A stretch of DNA of 38,285 nucleotides, taken from the NCBI RefSeq assembly GCF_000482845.1, contig NZ_AXWV01000040.1:1-38285 (forward strand). Direction: 5' to 3'. Below are positions 8,715 to 17,870 of this stretch, piece after piece (within the stretch, counting starts at the first letter, position 1; every line of letters begins with the position of its first letter). The position numbers were made by a program, and so were the translations under genes. The notes beneath the pieces were generated by a model that made no database searches, was not told the DNA's origin, and saw only the letters and a list, made by a program, of their open reading frames with translations. The stretch comes from Anaerobiospirillum succiniciproducens DSM 6400. GTDB lineage: Bacteria; Pseudomonadota; Gammaproteobacteria; Enterobacterales; Succinivibrionaceae.

Positions 8715-9188
8715 TTAGTCGTATGCATAGCCCTTACGGTTACGCTCACGCTGCTGCTCGTCGATGCTTTCAAACTTCTCGGTAATAGCCTTGTTCTGCT
8801 CTTCCTTGATGTCGTCAGGAATGTTATCCCAAGCCTCTTTGATTGGAGTGATCAGACGGATGATCTCATCAATAGCACCAATATCATCGTTGATGTTGGC
8901 ATCGTTGAGACGATCTTTCATGTAATCATATAAACCAATAATGCGGTTACCGAGCTCAGGATCATAGCTTGGATCTACAGCACCTTGAAGACCATTGAGA
9001 ATACCCATAGCCTTGCCGATGAACTCTGCTTTCTTTGCAGGATCACGGGTCTCAATATGGCCCTTAGCCTGATTTAAACGCTCGATAAGACCCTCAAACA
9101 GCATCTGAGTAACGCGGTGAGGGGAGGCTACGAGGAGCTCAGCTTCAAGCTTTGTACGATTGTAAGCTTTAAGGTTACGTCCGTACAT
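8715..9188 (-). CDS. fliS: Flagellar export chaperone FliS
   Basis: Cytosolic chaperone that binds the C terminus of flagellin and prevents premature polymerisation before export. The N terminus MYGRNLKAYNRTKLEAELLV matches the family opening, followed by SPHRVTQMLFEGLIERLNQAK, the segment forming the flagellin-binding helices. It has 157 residues, about 20 more than E. coli FliS, the extra being a charged C-terminal extension. GGAG lies 8 bases before the ATG. Flagellin and fliD, its usual neighbours, are absent here; the gene stands alone with its own terminator at 8661-8691. Confidence 0.9.
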   Translation of the reverse strand: MYGRNLKAYNRTKLEAELLVASPHRVTQMLFEGLIERLNQAKGHIETRDPAKKAEFIGKAMGILNGLQGAVDPSYDPELGNRIIGLYDYMKDRLNDANINDDIGAIDEIIRLITPIKEAWDNIPDDIKEEQNKAITEKFESIDEQQRERNRKGYAYD

Positions 9189-9770
9189 TTCATTCTCCTA
9201 TATTATTCGTCCGCAAAATCTTTGATGCACATGACGGCACACCTATCTGCGAGAGAAACAGTTATAAACACAGTCAGTGCATTCAAAACCGCAACTGATA
9301 CGAGATCTTCTATCTTCGTATACCTATCTGCCACGCCTATGTTACTGCGGCAATTGCGGTATCACTCAACTGAATGATTTTAACATACACATCTAGTGTA
9401 GGCTATGCAAAGACTACGAACTTGAGCCAAAATGATTGCTTAGTCACACTCGTTCGCGCCTTATTATACGGGAAAGTTAGCGACTTTTAATGCTACGGCC
9501 AAGCTCATTATTGATACAAAATCTTGCTATCTTCTAGCAACAGCTTTGCCAAACTGCTTAAATTGAGGTTAGATCACGACAAATTCACTTGTGATCTTAT
9601 CTTTGCTCGTTATCGACAATACAACCTCTTACTCATAATAACGTACTAGCTACAACCTTTATAAGCAATATGGCCAAAAAACAAAAAAGGCCCAGGTTGA
9701 TACCAAGGCCTCTTTACACCTAATGTAGTTATTACACAAACGGTAGTTAGACTTTGTAGATCTATACTCT
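9189..9770. other. Spacer between fliS and flaG
   Basis: About 580 bases. Apart from the flaG terminator near 9683-9710, nothing was recognised. No sigma-54 (GG-N10-GC) or sigma-28 motif was seen upstream of fliS, so its promoter is unidentified. Confidence 0.5.
9683..9710 (-). terminator. Probable terminator of flaG
   Basis: On the minus strand GGCCTTGG and CCTGGGCC pair (one wobble, one mismatch) around a 6-base loop and run into TTTTTTGTTTTTT, 60 bases past the flaG stop. Confidence 0.65.
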
Positions 9771-10391
9771 TTAGGCAGTAGTCTCTAATACAGCACCACG
9801 TAGGGACTCATTTACGTTCTTGCTGTCAACACCATAGGCCTTGAGAGAAGGATCTTGGGTCATTTCGTCGTGCGCAATACGCTGCTCATACTTTGCAATA
9901 GCTGCTGAGACGCGTAAGAACTCCTCTGATGGGATCTGACGAATGACTTCATTGGACTTAGCATCAACTACGTTAATTACGCGTGCATTGTCATAATCTT
10001 CAGCAGTATCAAAGCGCAGTGCTACCTGCTTCATGTTCAGTGAGTCAATGACTTCTTTAGCCTTGTCTCTTGCCTCTTCAATCTGCTCTTCTCTGTCTTC
10101 AAGAGCGGCCTCTTCGCGCATTTGACGGATACGAGATTGCTGCTCACTTTCATTAGCACGCAGAGTGCTACGCTCTGCAGCCTTATCGGATACAGATTCT
10201 TGCTTCCAAGCATTAGTCTTGTTGAGAGCTGAGAGAGCTGAAGAAACATCAACCTTCTTAGCTTCATTTACAGGAGCATCTTTGCTGTCATGTACTTTAG
10301 ATGCCTCAGGAGCTGATGGAAGGCTTTTACGTTTGGCATCCAGGGTGTTCCTGACACTAAGGTCAGTTTTTACTACACTTGAAAAATCCAT
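9771..10391 (-). CDS. flaG: FlaG-family flagellar protein
   Basis: Small flagellar protein of the FlaG family, which affects filament length in other bacteria. The family signature is at about residues 125-165: LRFDTAEDYDNARVINVVD, then EVIRQIPSEEFLRVSAAI. The first 120 residues are polar and low in hydrophobics, with a highly charged Glu/Arg segment (about 85-120) likely to form a coiled coil; typical FlaG proteins are shorter. The start chosen is the ATG of MDFSSVV, preceded by AGAGGAC at good spacing. An ATG 30 bases further up would add ten residues but has a poorer ribosome site. The gene is not adjacent to flagellin, unlike the usual fliC-flaG-fliD order. Confidence 0.8.
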   Translation of the reverse strand: MDFSSVVKTDLSVRNTLDAKRKSLPSAPEASKVHDSKDAPVNEAKKVDVSSALSALNKTNAWKQESVSDKAAERSTLRANESEQQSRIRQMREEAALEDREEQIEEARDKAKEVIDSLNMKQVALRFDTAEDYDNARVINVVDAKSNEVIRQIPSEEFLRVSAAIAKYEQRIAHDEMTQDPSLKAYGVDSKNVNESLRGAVLETTA

Positions 10392-10546
10392 TTTTGAGTC
10401 CTCTATCCTAATACCGTTCATGCAGCATGAAGTTCCTTAGTTAGTGAAACTGCATGAATCTCTGCTTAGCAAACCTTAAACAGGCCGAAAGCGATCATAG
10501 TATCGATAAGAGATATCAGTTAAGGGATCAGTGCAACAAAGGCTGC

Positions 10547-10564
10547 TAGTTGCTATAGCAACTA
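10547..10564. promoter_or_regulatory. Perfect 18-bp palindrome upstream of flaG
   Basis: TAGTTGCTATAGCAACTA is identical to its reverse complement and lies about 155 bases upstream of the flaG start. It could be a dimeric regulator site. No family was recognised. Confidence 0.4.
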
Positions 10565-11693
10565 CTCTCCACTTCTGTATCTGCTCAGATTTACTCTACT
10601 GATCGTTACTCTAGATGCTTTCGGACTTAGGAATTGAAAACATCTAAGAGTCGGCTTTTAACCGTGTAAATACATGATGACGATATGTCATTGAACCTAC
10701 AGTGATTCACCTTAAAGGTCTTATGTGAGAACACCATAATTGAAGTTTCAAACATAAGAGAAACAAGTCTTGCCGTTCTAAAAATTAGCGGCAGTAACTA
10801 GTGTATGCGTATAAGCTATATGTAGACCACTGCCAAGAATTAAGCAGTATCTTCATATAGGCATGTAGCATAAATAACTACAGTAGGTGTCTACGTTTAA
10901 CGCAATAGAAAGAATGTTACTCGCCTTGTTCTAACAAGATAAACAAGTCGTTTATAAAGAGTAATACCCTTTCATAATTCTATATCGGTTTACAATGCTA
11001 TTTATTGAAAACCATCACGTATTAACTTGATTGTTTATGCATCATTGTGATCTGCATAACATGAGTACGGCGTGTATAAACCTTATGTAGGTTATGTTTC
11101 ATGGCATTGATACTTCAAGCTCTCTTAGTAAGAAATATACCTTGCTTGTTTCTATGAGCCACAAAGATCACGTCAGCGCTGTATCTAAGTAATAGACACT
11201 AAGTTCTTTAGTCATAGATATTTGGTAAATATCAAACCAAGGACTTACAAAAGTTGGCATATGTACAGTGATGATCTTGAAAACTTACTTAGCTTTCCAG
11301 CAAATCGCCGTAAAAATTGTTGAGCGATTATACATGATCGACCTTACACTTTTGCTCGATACAACACAGATTTGTTTGTTATGCACTGCAATAGCACTTC
11401 TTTAATTGCAAGAAAGAATCCAACTAGTGCAAGCATTTTCCCGACACTTAAGCCAATATACCCTCAACGCTTTCTCATAATTATCAGATTTATGAGAAGC
11501 AAACATCATCTGCCCAACCATTCAACAATATCATGCAAAAAAGTTGATCTACCTATCATTATCAAAACATTTTTACATGTTCATCAAATCTTATGAAACA
11601 TTACACCTTTCGTTTCTGAGTCATCTCAATAATAAACACAGCAACATTTACACAGCAACACACGACCACACCACGCAGCCCTCACTCCACAAG

Positions 11694-11950
11694 GATCATA
11701 GCGTCAAAAGATCACAGGATCTCAGCACCAGATAAAACAGTTAGCCAATCCCTAATATCACGGGATCTCAGCACCACATAAAACAGATCGCCAATCCCTA
11801 AGATCACAGGATCTCAGCACCACATAAAACAGCTCACCAATACATTAGATCACAGGATCTCTGCAATGCCTAAAACAGATCACTAGTCCCAAAGATCACT
11901 GTATCAAATCACCGAATAAAACAGATCTGCTATTCAGAAGATCACAGAAG
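11694..11950. repeat. 46-bp tandem repeat rich in GATC
   Basis: The unit contains GATCACAGGATCTCAGCACC followed by an ATAAAACAGATC-like part. Equivalent positions are at 11717, 11763, 11809, 11855 and 11901, exactly 46 bases apart, with a decayed sixth copy near 11948. The array contains 13 GATC sites in about 250 bases. Copies diverge progressively to the right. No open reading frame or gene boundary explains it. Confidence 0.85.
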
Positions 11951-12003
11951 ATTCAGATAGGATGCTAGGACGTTTTAAACAAGTTTGATCGCCTAAAACG
12001 ACA

Positions 12004-12027
12004 AAGGCGAGCACTAAGGCTCGCCTC
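12004..12027 (-). terminator. Intrinsic terminator of the flgJKL operon
   Basis: AGGCGAGC and GCTCGCCT form a perfect 8-bp stem around a 6-base loop. The minus-strand product continues TTTGTCGTTTTA. It lies about 25 bases past the flgL stop. Confidence 0.75.
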
Positions 12028-12051
12028 TGTTTAGATAGAAACTTTTAGTTC

Positions 12052-13338
12052 TTATCTCATGAAGTCAAACAGGGTTGCTGAGTGAACAACCTGGTATGAC
12101 TGCTGTGCTACTTGCAGCGCAGCCTGTGCCTGCATGAGATCAGATACTGCAGTGAAAGCATCAGCTTCAACTACGTTTGCATCAGACTCTTTCTTGATGT
12201 CATGGATAGACTCGTTGGACTTGATGATAGCATCAATGTTTGCACCACGAGCACCAACCATACCACGGAAAGTATCAACCTGCTTCTTAGCAATACTGAT
12301 GTTTTCCTGCATCTTAGAAACCTGACGAGTCAGATCATGAGAGCTGCTTACGATGTTATTAGGACCGTACTCATCCTGTGGAACTAAGAGAGCATTAGCA
12401 ATATCAGTAAGCTGATTAAGGATGTTATCCTGCTTTGGAGCCTCTAAGATAATATTAACCTTATCACCTGGCTGAGGGGCCTGTGTTCCGTCCTTCAGCT
12501 CAAACTGCATACCAAAAACGTTAATCTTTCCGTCCTTGATTTCGCCAGGGGCCTTATCAAATGGAGGAATAGCATTACCGTCATTATCAGTAACAGTAAA
12601 TGTCTTACCATCTTTGAGAACTTCGATCTTGAAACGGTTGTCCTTAATGCCAGGTGGATTACCGGCAGTATTGCCGTTAAAGTTCTCTTTAAAGAATGTA
12701 TTAAACTGATCGTAGTCTCTAACAGTACCAAGATACTTGTCTTGATCCTTACCGGTCATTTTAAAGTCATTAGCTAAGTTAGTGTTCTCAAAGATATTGA
12801 GACCACTATCATTTGACTGAATGGTTAGAGTAGGTGATACATTCACATACTTATTTGAACCGTCAGCCTGGCAAACATACTTACCAGTAGGATCGATAAT
12901 GTAAGTAGGCTTAGAGCTTTGAGCACCAGAGAAGATGAACTCACCCTCTGCATTCTTGGTGTTCATCAGATTGTACATCTGATCGCGAACCTGCTTAATA
13001 TCCTCAGCTAAAGCTGCACGAGATCCATCATCTAAAGTGCCGTTAATAGCCTGAATCAAACGTGTCTGAACAGAGCTTAAAGCGTCATAGATCTGACCTA
13101 ATGCTGTTTCTTCCTGAGCGAAAGTGTCAGCAACAATCTTTGAGTTCTGAGTGTACTGCTTGTAAGAAGCAATATCTGCTTCATACTTCATGTGAGCAGA
13201 CATGCCGCCAGGATCTTGACCTGCGGTCTGGAACTTCTTACCAGTGTTGTAAACTTGGGAAGCCAGATCTAAACGGGAGTTGTGTCCCTGTAAGTAATTT
13301 AGATGGTTCCTATACTGCATAGTAGTTGAAACACGCAT
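12052..13338 (-). CDS. flgL: Flagellar hook-filament junction protein FlgL (HAP3)
   Basis: Forms the junction between hook and filament and is exported through the flagellar channel. The N terminus MRVSTTMQYRNHLNYLQGHN and the C-terminal heptad-like region ending QVAQQSYQVVHSATLFDF are the conserved terminal coiled coils of the flagellin superfamily. It has 428 residues against about 317 in E. coli; the extra sequence is in the surface-exposed middle (about 140-320). AAGGAG before the ATG overlaps the flgK stop, and only 11 bases separate the genes, so it is cotranscribed with flgK. A terminator follows at 12004-12027. Confidence 0.9.
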   Translation of the reverse strand: MRVSTTMQYRNHLNYLQGHNSRLDLASQVYNTGKKFQTAGQDPGGMSAHMKYEADIASYKQYTQNSKIVADTFAQEETALGQIYDALSSVQTRLIQAINGTLDDGSRAALAEDIKQVRDQMYNLMNTKNAEGEFIFSGAQSSKPTYIIDPTGKYVCQADGSNKYVNVSPTLTIQSNDSGLNIFENTNLANDFKMTGKDQDKYLGTVRDYDQFNTFFKENFNGNTAGNPPGIKDNRFKIEVLKDGKTFTVTDNDGNAIPPFDKAPGEIKDGKINVFGMQFELKDGTQAPQPGDKVNIILEAPKQDNILNQLTDIANALLVPQDEYGPNNIVSSSHDLTRQVSKMQENISIAKKQVDTFRGMVGARGANIDAIIKSNESIHDIKKESDANVVEADAFTAVSDLMQAQAALQVAQQSYQVVHSATLFDFMR

Positions 13339-13349
13339 CTCAATTCTCC

Positions 13350-15437
13350 TTAAACAGCATTAATCAGAGCATCAAAAATGGTTTGTGAAGCGCTAATAAT
13401 GCGTGCACAAGCACTATATGATTGCTGGAAACGAATAAGGTTGGCAGCCTCTTCATCGAGGTTAACGCCAGCCACTGAGTAGTATAAATTCTGGCTTTGC
13501 TCGCACTTGGCCTGAGATGCTTTCAGGTCAGTTGCGGCTGACATAACAGCTGAACCTACAGATGAGGTTAAGTCAGCATAGTCTTCAGTAAATGAAACCT
13601 TTACGCCGTCAGAGCTATAAACCAGCTCTTCCTGCTTTAAGCCTGCTAAGAGGTTACCGTTTGAGTTGTCATTAATACCGTCAGTATTGATCTCAATATC
13701 AAAGCTTGAGCCATTCTCAACAGTGCCTACAAAGCTTACTTCATAACCAGGATATCCAGCTGGCCTTGCTGGATTATTCCAGGTAGCATTTTCAAAAATG
13801 TTCTGACCATTAAAGCCGTCTGCATCTACATGACCTAACTTAGTAAGCTGTCCTGCATTATCTTTGTGGTAGATAACATATTGACCAGGAGCCTGAGGAT
13901 TATTTGGATCCTTTTCAAAACGAACGAAGTTAGGTGCATCATCCTTAAGCATTGGCTTCTTAGTGGTAGGATCAATATATAAACCTAAACCTTCTTCACC
14001 TGCTACATTTGCACCTGTACCCATCTGAGTAACACCAACTAATGTTGGGGTTGCATTACCAGGGTGCTTGTTTACATTGGTACGAATTGCAGATGCAAAG
14101 CCAAAGTCTTCAGGCTTGGTGATGTTGCACTTAATTTGGAATGCAGCATCAAATGTAGGCTGTGCACGGAACTCAACATCAGCAGCAGCTATGTCAGTAT
14201 GAGAGCGGTTGAAGCTAAAAGTTACACCATGCCCCTTTGGCTTAATAACCATATTACCTTGAGCATCTGCAGTGATATCGCCTGCATCGAGTTGAACTTG
14301 AGTCTCTACTCCAGATGCATCCGTCATCCATAACTGAGGGTTAGGTGGATTTGTGGTGTTATCCCAAGTAATACGGTAATCGGCTGAGTGAATCTGCTCA
14401 CCTGCACCACGATCAAAGGTTACAGTCATAGAAAATGCATCATTGCTAGACCATGCTGGAACCTTAGGGATGGTGATTAAGTCATCGCCTGCAAAACCAG
14501 TCATGGTGATACCACCACGGTTCTGCTCGTTCATAGCATCAGCAAAAGCTAATGCGTTCTGACCAAGCTCACGCATAGCCTGACGCATCTGATCAGATGC
14601 TGCTAAGTAACCACCTAACTTGCCGCCCCACTGAGCATGGCTTACTTCAATCTTAGTCTTTGATGGAGTATTGAAGTATAAACCTACCTCTTTACGGGTT
14701 GGATCAGCAGGGTGCTGGTTAACCTGTAAAGTACCGTAAGTGTCGTGGTTTACGAGTAACTGGCCATTACCTAAGTAAAGGCTGAATGAACCGTCATCCT
14801 CAGTAGTAACCTGAACGTCTACTAAGTTAGAAATTGCGTCAACTAAACGGTCACGCTCGTCAACCAACTGCATACCAATATCAGACTGCAGACCGGCTGA
14901 GCCTAACTTAGCAACCTGCTTGTTAACTTCGTATAAACCCCTAACGAGGTTATTAATCTCAGCAGCAGTATCATCAACCTTATTGTTGATATCAGTGATC
15001 TGATTGCGGATGTTGTAGTTGAGGGTGTTATAACGGTCTACAATAGTTTGGAACTGAGTTAACAGCTCACGACGGCTTGCAACAGAAGTAGTGTTCTGAA
15101 CAGCTGCTTCCATTGAAGTGAACAGGGAGTCGAGCTTGCTGTTGATAGATGTGTCCTTGTTGGACAGCATGCTATCAACTGTGCTTAAGCCAGTAGCAAA
15201 AGCATCATAGAAACCTACATTGCCTTGGTCACGGAACATCTCGCGCTGTACGTACTTGTCGTACATACGGCGTGTTACAGTGCTGCCTACACCCCAATCA
15301 ATAGTGCTTGTATAGACATGGGTCTCTTGACGAGTATAACCCTGAGTATTGACGTTATTGATGTTGTTCGAGGTGGTGTTTAAAAGCTTCTGTTGGGTAA
15401 GTACACCATACTTACCAGTCTGTAACAAATCGAGCAT
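13350..15437 (-). CDS. flgK: Flagellar hook-associated protein FlgK (HAP1)
   Basis: First hook-filament junction protein. The N-terminal D0 region has the classic LLNTTSNNINNVNTQGYTRQ motif, and the C terminus (NLDEEAANLIRFQQSYSACA) matches the flagellar C-terminal helix. The product has 695 residues, longer than the 547 of E. coli, with insertion in the central domains (about 320-600). The start is the ATG of MLDLLQTG, with AAGGA nine bases upstream; an in-frame TTG 33 bases earlier is less credible. It lies 66 bases after flgJ and 11 bases before flgL, in one operon. Confidence 0.93.
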   Translation of the reverse strand: MLDLLQTGKYGVLTQQKLLNTTSNNINNVNTQGYTRQETHVYTSTIDWGVGSTVTRRMYDKYVQREMFRDQGNVGFYDAFATGLSTVDSMLSNKDTSINSKLDSLFTSMEAAVQNTTSVASRRELLTQFQTIVDRYNTLNYNIRNQITDINNKVDDTAAEINNLVRGLYEVNKQVAKLGSAGLQSDIGMQLVDERDRLVDAISNLVDVQVTTEDDGSFSLYLGNGQLLVNHDTYGTLQVNQHPADPTRKEVGLYFNTPSKTKIEVSHAQWGGKLGGYLAASDQMRQAMRELGQNALAFADAMNEQNRGGITMTGFAGDDLITIPKVPAWSSNDAFSMTVTFDRGAGEQIHSADYRITWDNTTNPPNPQLWMTDASGVETQVQLDAGDITADAQGNMVIKPKGHGVTFSFNRSHTDIAAADVEFRAQPTFDAAFQIKCNITKPEDFGFASAIRTNVNKHPGNATPTLVGVTQMGTGANVAGEEGLGLYIDPTTKKPMLKDDAPNFVRFEKDPNNPQAPGQYVIYHKDNAGQLTKLGHVDADGFNGQNIFENATWNNPARPAGYPGYEVSFVGTVENGSSFDIEINTDGINDNSNGNLLAGLKQEELVYSSDGVKVSFTEDYADLTSSVGSAVMSAATDLKASQAKCEQSQNLYYSVAGVNLDEEAANLIRFQQSYSACARIISASQTIFDALINAV

Positions 15438-15503
15438 AGACCTAATTCCTTCAACTGCGGCCCTGTTCAAGCCGAGATTAAATTCTCTTGATAAACCTTA
15501 ATG

Positions 15504-16577
15504 CTATTTGTATGCCATAAATGCGATTTGGCGTGAAATATTTTTGAGTTTGGCGGAATAATGCGGATCCGTAGCGTATCCAGCCGCCTGAATCTCATCA
15601 AAATATTTGTCAGGATCGAAACTCTTGCCGGCAGCTTTTGAGTAACGATCATTGCCAGTGATTAAGGCAACATAGTCCTTCATGCTCTCAAGCACCGAAG
15701 GATAGGCTCTAAATCGGGAGTTACGCTTAACCATTGCGCCGTTTTCAAACTCGTCAGAATCAAGATCCTGAGTCATTCCTGTCCATGAGCGGCCAGCCTT
15801 AATGCCGTAGTAATTATTGCCAGACGGCACATGTTTGCCCCATCCAGTCTCAAGTGCTGCTTGAGCCACTAAAACTAATGGGTTCATGCCAATACCCTCA
15901 ACTGCCTTAACTGCATAAGGCATCATCTTCTCCACAAAATCCTCTGGAGAGTTGAAGTCACGCATTTCACTTTGATCAGGAAGTGATGAATAAACCTGAT
16001 TGAGGTTGTTAACTGTTGCCTGCTCAGCAGATTTGCCTTTAGCGGCGGCAAACATTTCTGATGGACGTTTGACAATAGGACGCAATGAGTCCTCTGAGTA
16101 GTTGTAGAACTTGGCATCAGGGCCATTAATTGGCATCATGCCGCCTGGCATCCTAGTAACCTTAGTAGGTTCATATGGACGACCTTCAAGTTCTGCCATG
16201 AGGGCTTTACCCTCATCACCCAGAGTTCTAGCAAACTGCTTAGTGATGAGATAAGTAATAGAAGATTTGTTAATTGATGCACCGCCAGATGCGTTACCCT
16301 GAACCATGGCACCAACTTGCTGCTGAGCAAGCATGTCATCGAAGAATCCAGAGTACTTACTACGCAGAGGAGAATCAGGGTTGATTTCCTCATTGGTAGA
16401 ACGCATGCCATCAACCCAGTATTGCATCAAGAGTGATTCAAACTGTTGGGCAGCCATGTACAGGGCTTCGGCCTTTTGTTTATTAGTACCGTTGCCCAAA
16501 GAGCGCAGCTTGTTTAAGCCACGTGTATCTGCGAGCAGGCCTAAATCAGCCTTAGCTTTTTGTAAACCAGCATCCAT
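15504..16577 (-). CDS. flgJ: Flagellar rod-assembly protein and peptidoglycan hydrolase FlgJ
   Basis: Two-domain periplasmic protein that caps the growing rod and locally cuts peptidoglycan so the rod can cross the wall. The rod-binding half (about 30-110) has EALYMAAQQFESLLMQYWVDGMR. The C-terminal half (about 205-355) is a GH73 N-acetylglucosaminidase domain with LVAQAALETGWGKHV, where Glu243 is the likely catalytic acid, then NYYGIKAG and a YAT motif. It has 357 residues against 313 in E. coli, the difference lying in the linker. The ribosome site is weak. It is first gene of the flgJ-flgK-flgL operon, with a sigma-54 promoter about 155 bases upstream. Confidence 0.92.
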   Translation of the reverse strand: MDAGLQKAKADLGLLADTRGLNKLRSLGNGTNKQKAEALYMAAQQFESLLMQYWVDGMRSTNEEINPDSPLRSKYSGFFDDMLAQQQVGAMVQGNASGGASINKSSITYLITKQFARTLGDEGKALMAELEGRPYEPTKVTRMPGGMMPINGPDAKFYNYSEDSLRPIVKRPSEMFAAAKGKSAEQATVNNLNQVYSSLPDQSEMRDFNSPEDFVEKMMPYAVKAVEGIGMNPLVLVAQAALETGWGKHVPSGNNYYGIKAGRSWTGMTQDLDSDEFENGAMVKRNSRFRAYPSVLESMKDYVALITGNDRYSKAAGKSFDPDKYFDEIQAAGYATDPHYSAKLKNISRQIAFMAYK

Positions 16578-16631
16578 AACGTCTACCGTCTATTACTTCA
16601 CTAACCTAAAAATCTTGAAGTCCTAAAGCTT

Positions 16632-16667
16632 TTTTGTGCAGTTAATTTTTCAAACCCATGCACAAAA
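16632..16667. other. Inverted repeat in the flgJ leader
   Basis: TTTTGTGCA and TGCACAAAA, perfect 9-bp arms with an 18-base loop, lie between the sigma-54 promoter and the flgJ start, so the structure would form in the 5' leader of the operon messenger. It may affect flgJ translation, whose ribosome site is weak. Confidence 0.4.
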
Positions 16668-16744
16668 TCCTTGTGTCAAATCTTTATAAAAGCTTATAAA
16701 TAAGCCATTTGTGAGACACGATTTAGGATATTTTTTAGTGTTTG

Positions 16745-16760
16745 TGCAACCTATATGCCA
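16745..16760 (-). promoter_or_regulatory. Sigma-54 promoter of flgJKL
   Basis: Minus-strand TGGCATATAGGTTGCA has the invariant GG and GC separated by ten bases, and matches the TGGCAC-N5-TTGCA consensus at all but the sixth position. Transcription would start near 16733, about 155 bases before flgJ. A sigma-54 activator of the flagellar type (flrA) is encoded 1.8 kb away. Confidence 0.7.
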
Positions 16761-16859
16761 TAGGCTTTTTGACGCTTTTAAACCGCATAAATATCGCATT
16801 CATGAGCTAGGCATGACAGCCTTTTTACACCCCTATTTCACTCATGATTTGATGCTAAA

Positions 16860-17460
16860 GATCATTTGACAAAGGATCAGAGATCACCGCCCAAGGATCA
16901 CAGGCCTCAATAGGCGTACTGCGCGATCTCAAGATCTGCCGATTAAGATCGCCACAAATTTGCGATCCACATTTATGTATCTCTCTTTCAAGTCATGATC
17001 CGCGATCGTGAGATCTTACGATCTCAGTAATCACCAAAACCTTGTTGCGATCTTGGTGTATGCTTTTTGACGATCGCTATATAACCTTATTTATATGCGA
17101 CATCCTTCTGATCTTATGTAGAAGCATCAATGCTTTTTCTTTTATATAGGATCAGCGATCGCCAGTTTTACGACCTCAAAGATCTTGCGATCTTATAGCT
17201 TAAAGATCTTAAGATCGCGATGCTTCAAGATCGTGAGATCTTGAGTTGCTACTTTCTACTTACATATGGATAGCTCGCTACTGAGAGATCGTGAGATCTT
17301 GAGCTGCTACTTTCTACTTTTATATGTAGAGCTCGCTACTGAGGGATCGTGAGATCTTGAGTTACTACCTTCTACTTATATATGGATAGCTCGCTTCTTA
17401 GGGATCGTGAGTTCTTTAGTTGCTACCCTCTACTTATATATGTATGGGTCGTGGGATCAG
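16860..17460. repeat. Dense GATC island upstream of the flagellar genes
   Basis: Twenty-nine GATC sites in about 600 bases, against two or three expected by chance. Contexts are mostly AGATC and CGATC, often as pairs such as GATCGTGAGATC or GCGATCGC. The left part (16860-17228) is irregular; the right part is the 58-bp tandem array. No DnaA box (TTATNCACA) or dnaA-type gene is near, so a replication origin is not supported. Confidence 0.85.
17229..17460. repeat. 58-bp tandem repeat, four copies plus a fragment
   Basis: GATCGTGAGATCTTGAG starts at 17229, 17287, 17345 and (degraded) 17403, exactly 58 bases apart. Each unit continues with a TGCTACTTTCTACTT part and a TATGGATAGCTCGCT part. A partial fifth copy ends near 17465. 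Unit divergence rises to the right. Confidence 0.88.
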
Positions 17461-17851
17461 ACATCTCGATAATTGGCTGCGTTTGTAGAACGAAACTGTT
17501 AAAAATTTGTGGCGCGAGGATCATGGGGTTGCGCTTTGAGGATGGTGGTTTAGTAGTTAGGTAGAGCTAAGATCGGGCGGGTTTGGTGCAGTTACATGTT
17601 CTAATTTACATTGGATGTAAAACAAAGTGTGAGATTGATCAGAGATCTATCGTTTCACAATGATGCATAGGGTAAAAATTTTTGAACGATTATGGTGACG
17701 AAGTTGATTCATCCTAGATATTACTTGTATACCAGGCATATCTAGTTAAGATCCGAATTTCAACGCATTTGTTATGCACATAACATGAGCTTTAGTGGAG
17801 ATCATTTAATAATGATCGAGCTATTTTCAGGTGTTTTAGCGCCAACAGATT

Positions 17852-17870
17852 TTTTGACAGTCCGTCAAAA
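17852..17870. promoter_or_regulatory. TTTTGAC inverted repeat
   Basis: TTTTGAC and GTCAAAA flank five bases (AGTCC). It looks like a dimeric regulator site, but the half-site order is opposite to the published FleQ box (GTCAA...TTGAC), so assigning it to FlrA is not justified. Confidence 0.35.

Larger units (their letters stand above)
10392..12051. other. Spacer between flgL and flaG
   Basis: About 1.66 kb without a credible gene. It holds a perfect 18-bp palindrome at 10547-10564, the GATC-rich 46-bp array at 11694-11950 and the flgL terminator near 12004. Short forward frames at 11372-11735 have no recognisable domain, no ribosome site and low-complexity content. The stretch 10600-11650 is AT-rich and otherwise unexplained. 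Confidence 0.5.

Noticed and set aside
9189..10700. Sigma-28 or sigma-54 promoters for fliS and flaG
   Set aside because: No GG-N10-GC pair and no convincing TAAA-N15-GCCGATAA on the minus strand.
11372..11735. Two overlapping small forward frames
   Set aside because: Low-complexity AT-rich sequence, no ribosome site, no recognisable domain; the second runs into the 46-bp array.
11694..11950. Tandem arrays as CRISPR
   Set aside because: The units are contiguous, with no unique spacers of constant length, and no cas gene is present.
16860..17460. GATC cluster as a replication origin
   Set aside because: No DnaA box, no AT-rich unwinding region with 13-mers, and no dnaA, gidA or parAB gene nearby.
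17852..17870. FleQ/FlrA box upstream of flrA
   Set aside because: Half-sites are TTGAC...GTCAA, the reverse order of the known FleQ box.
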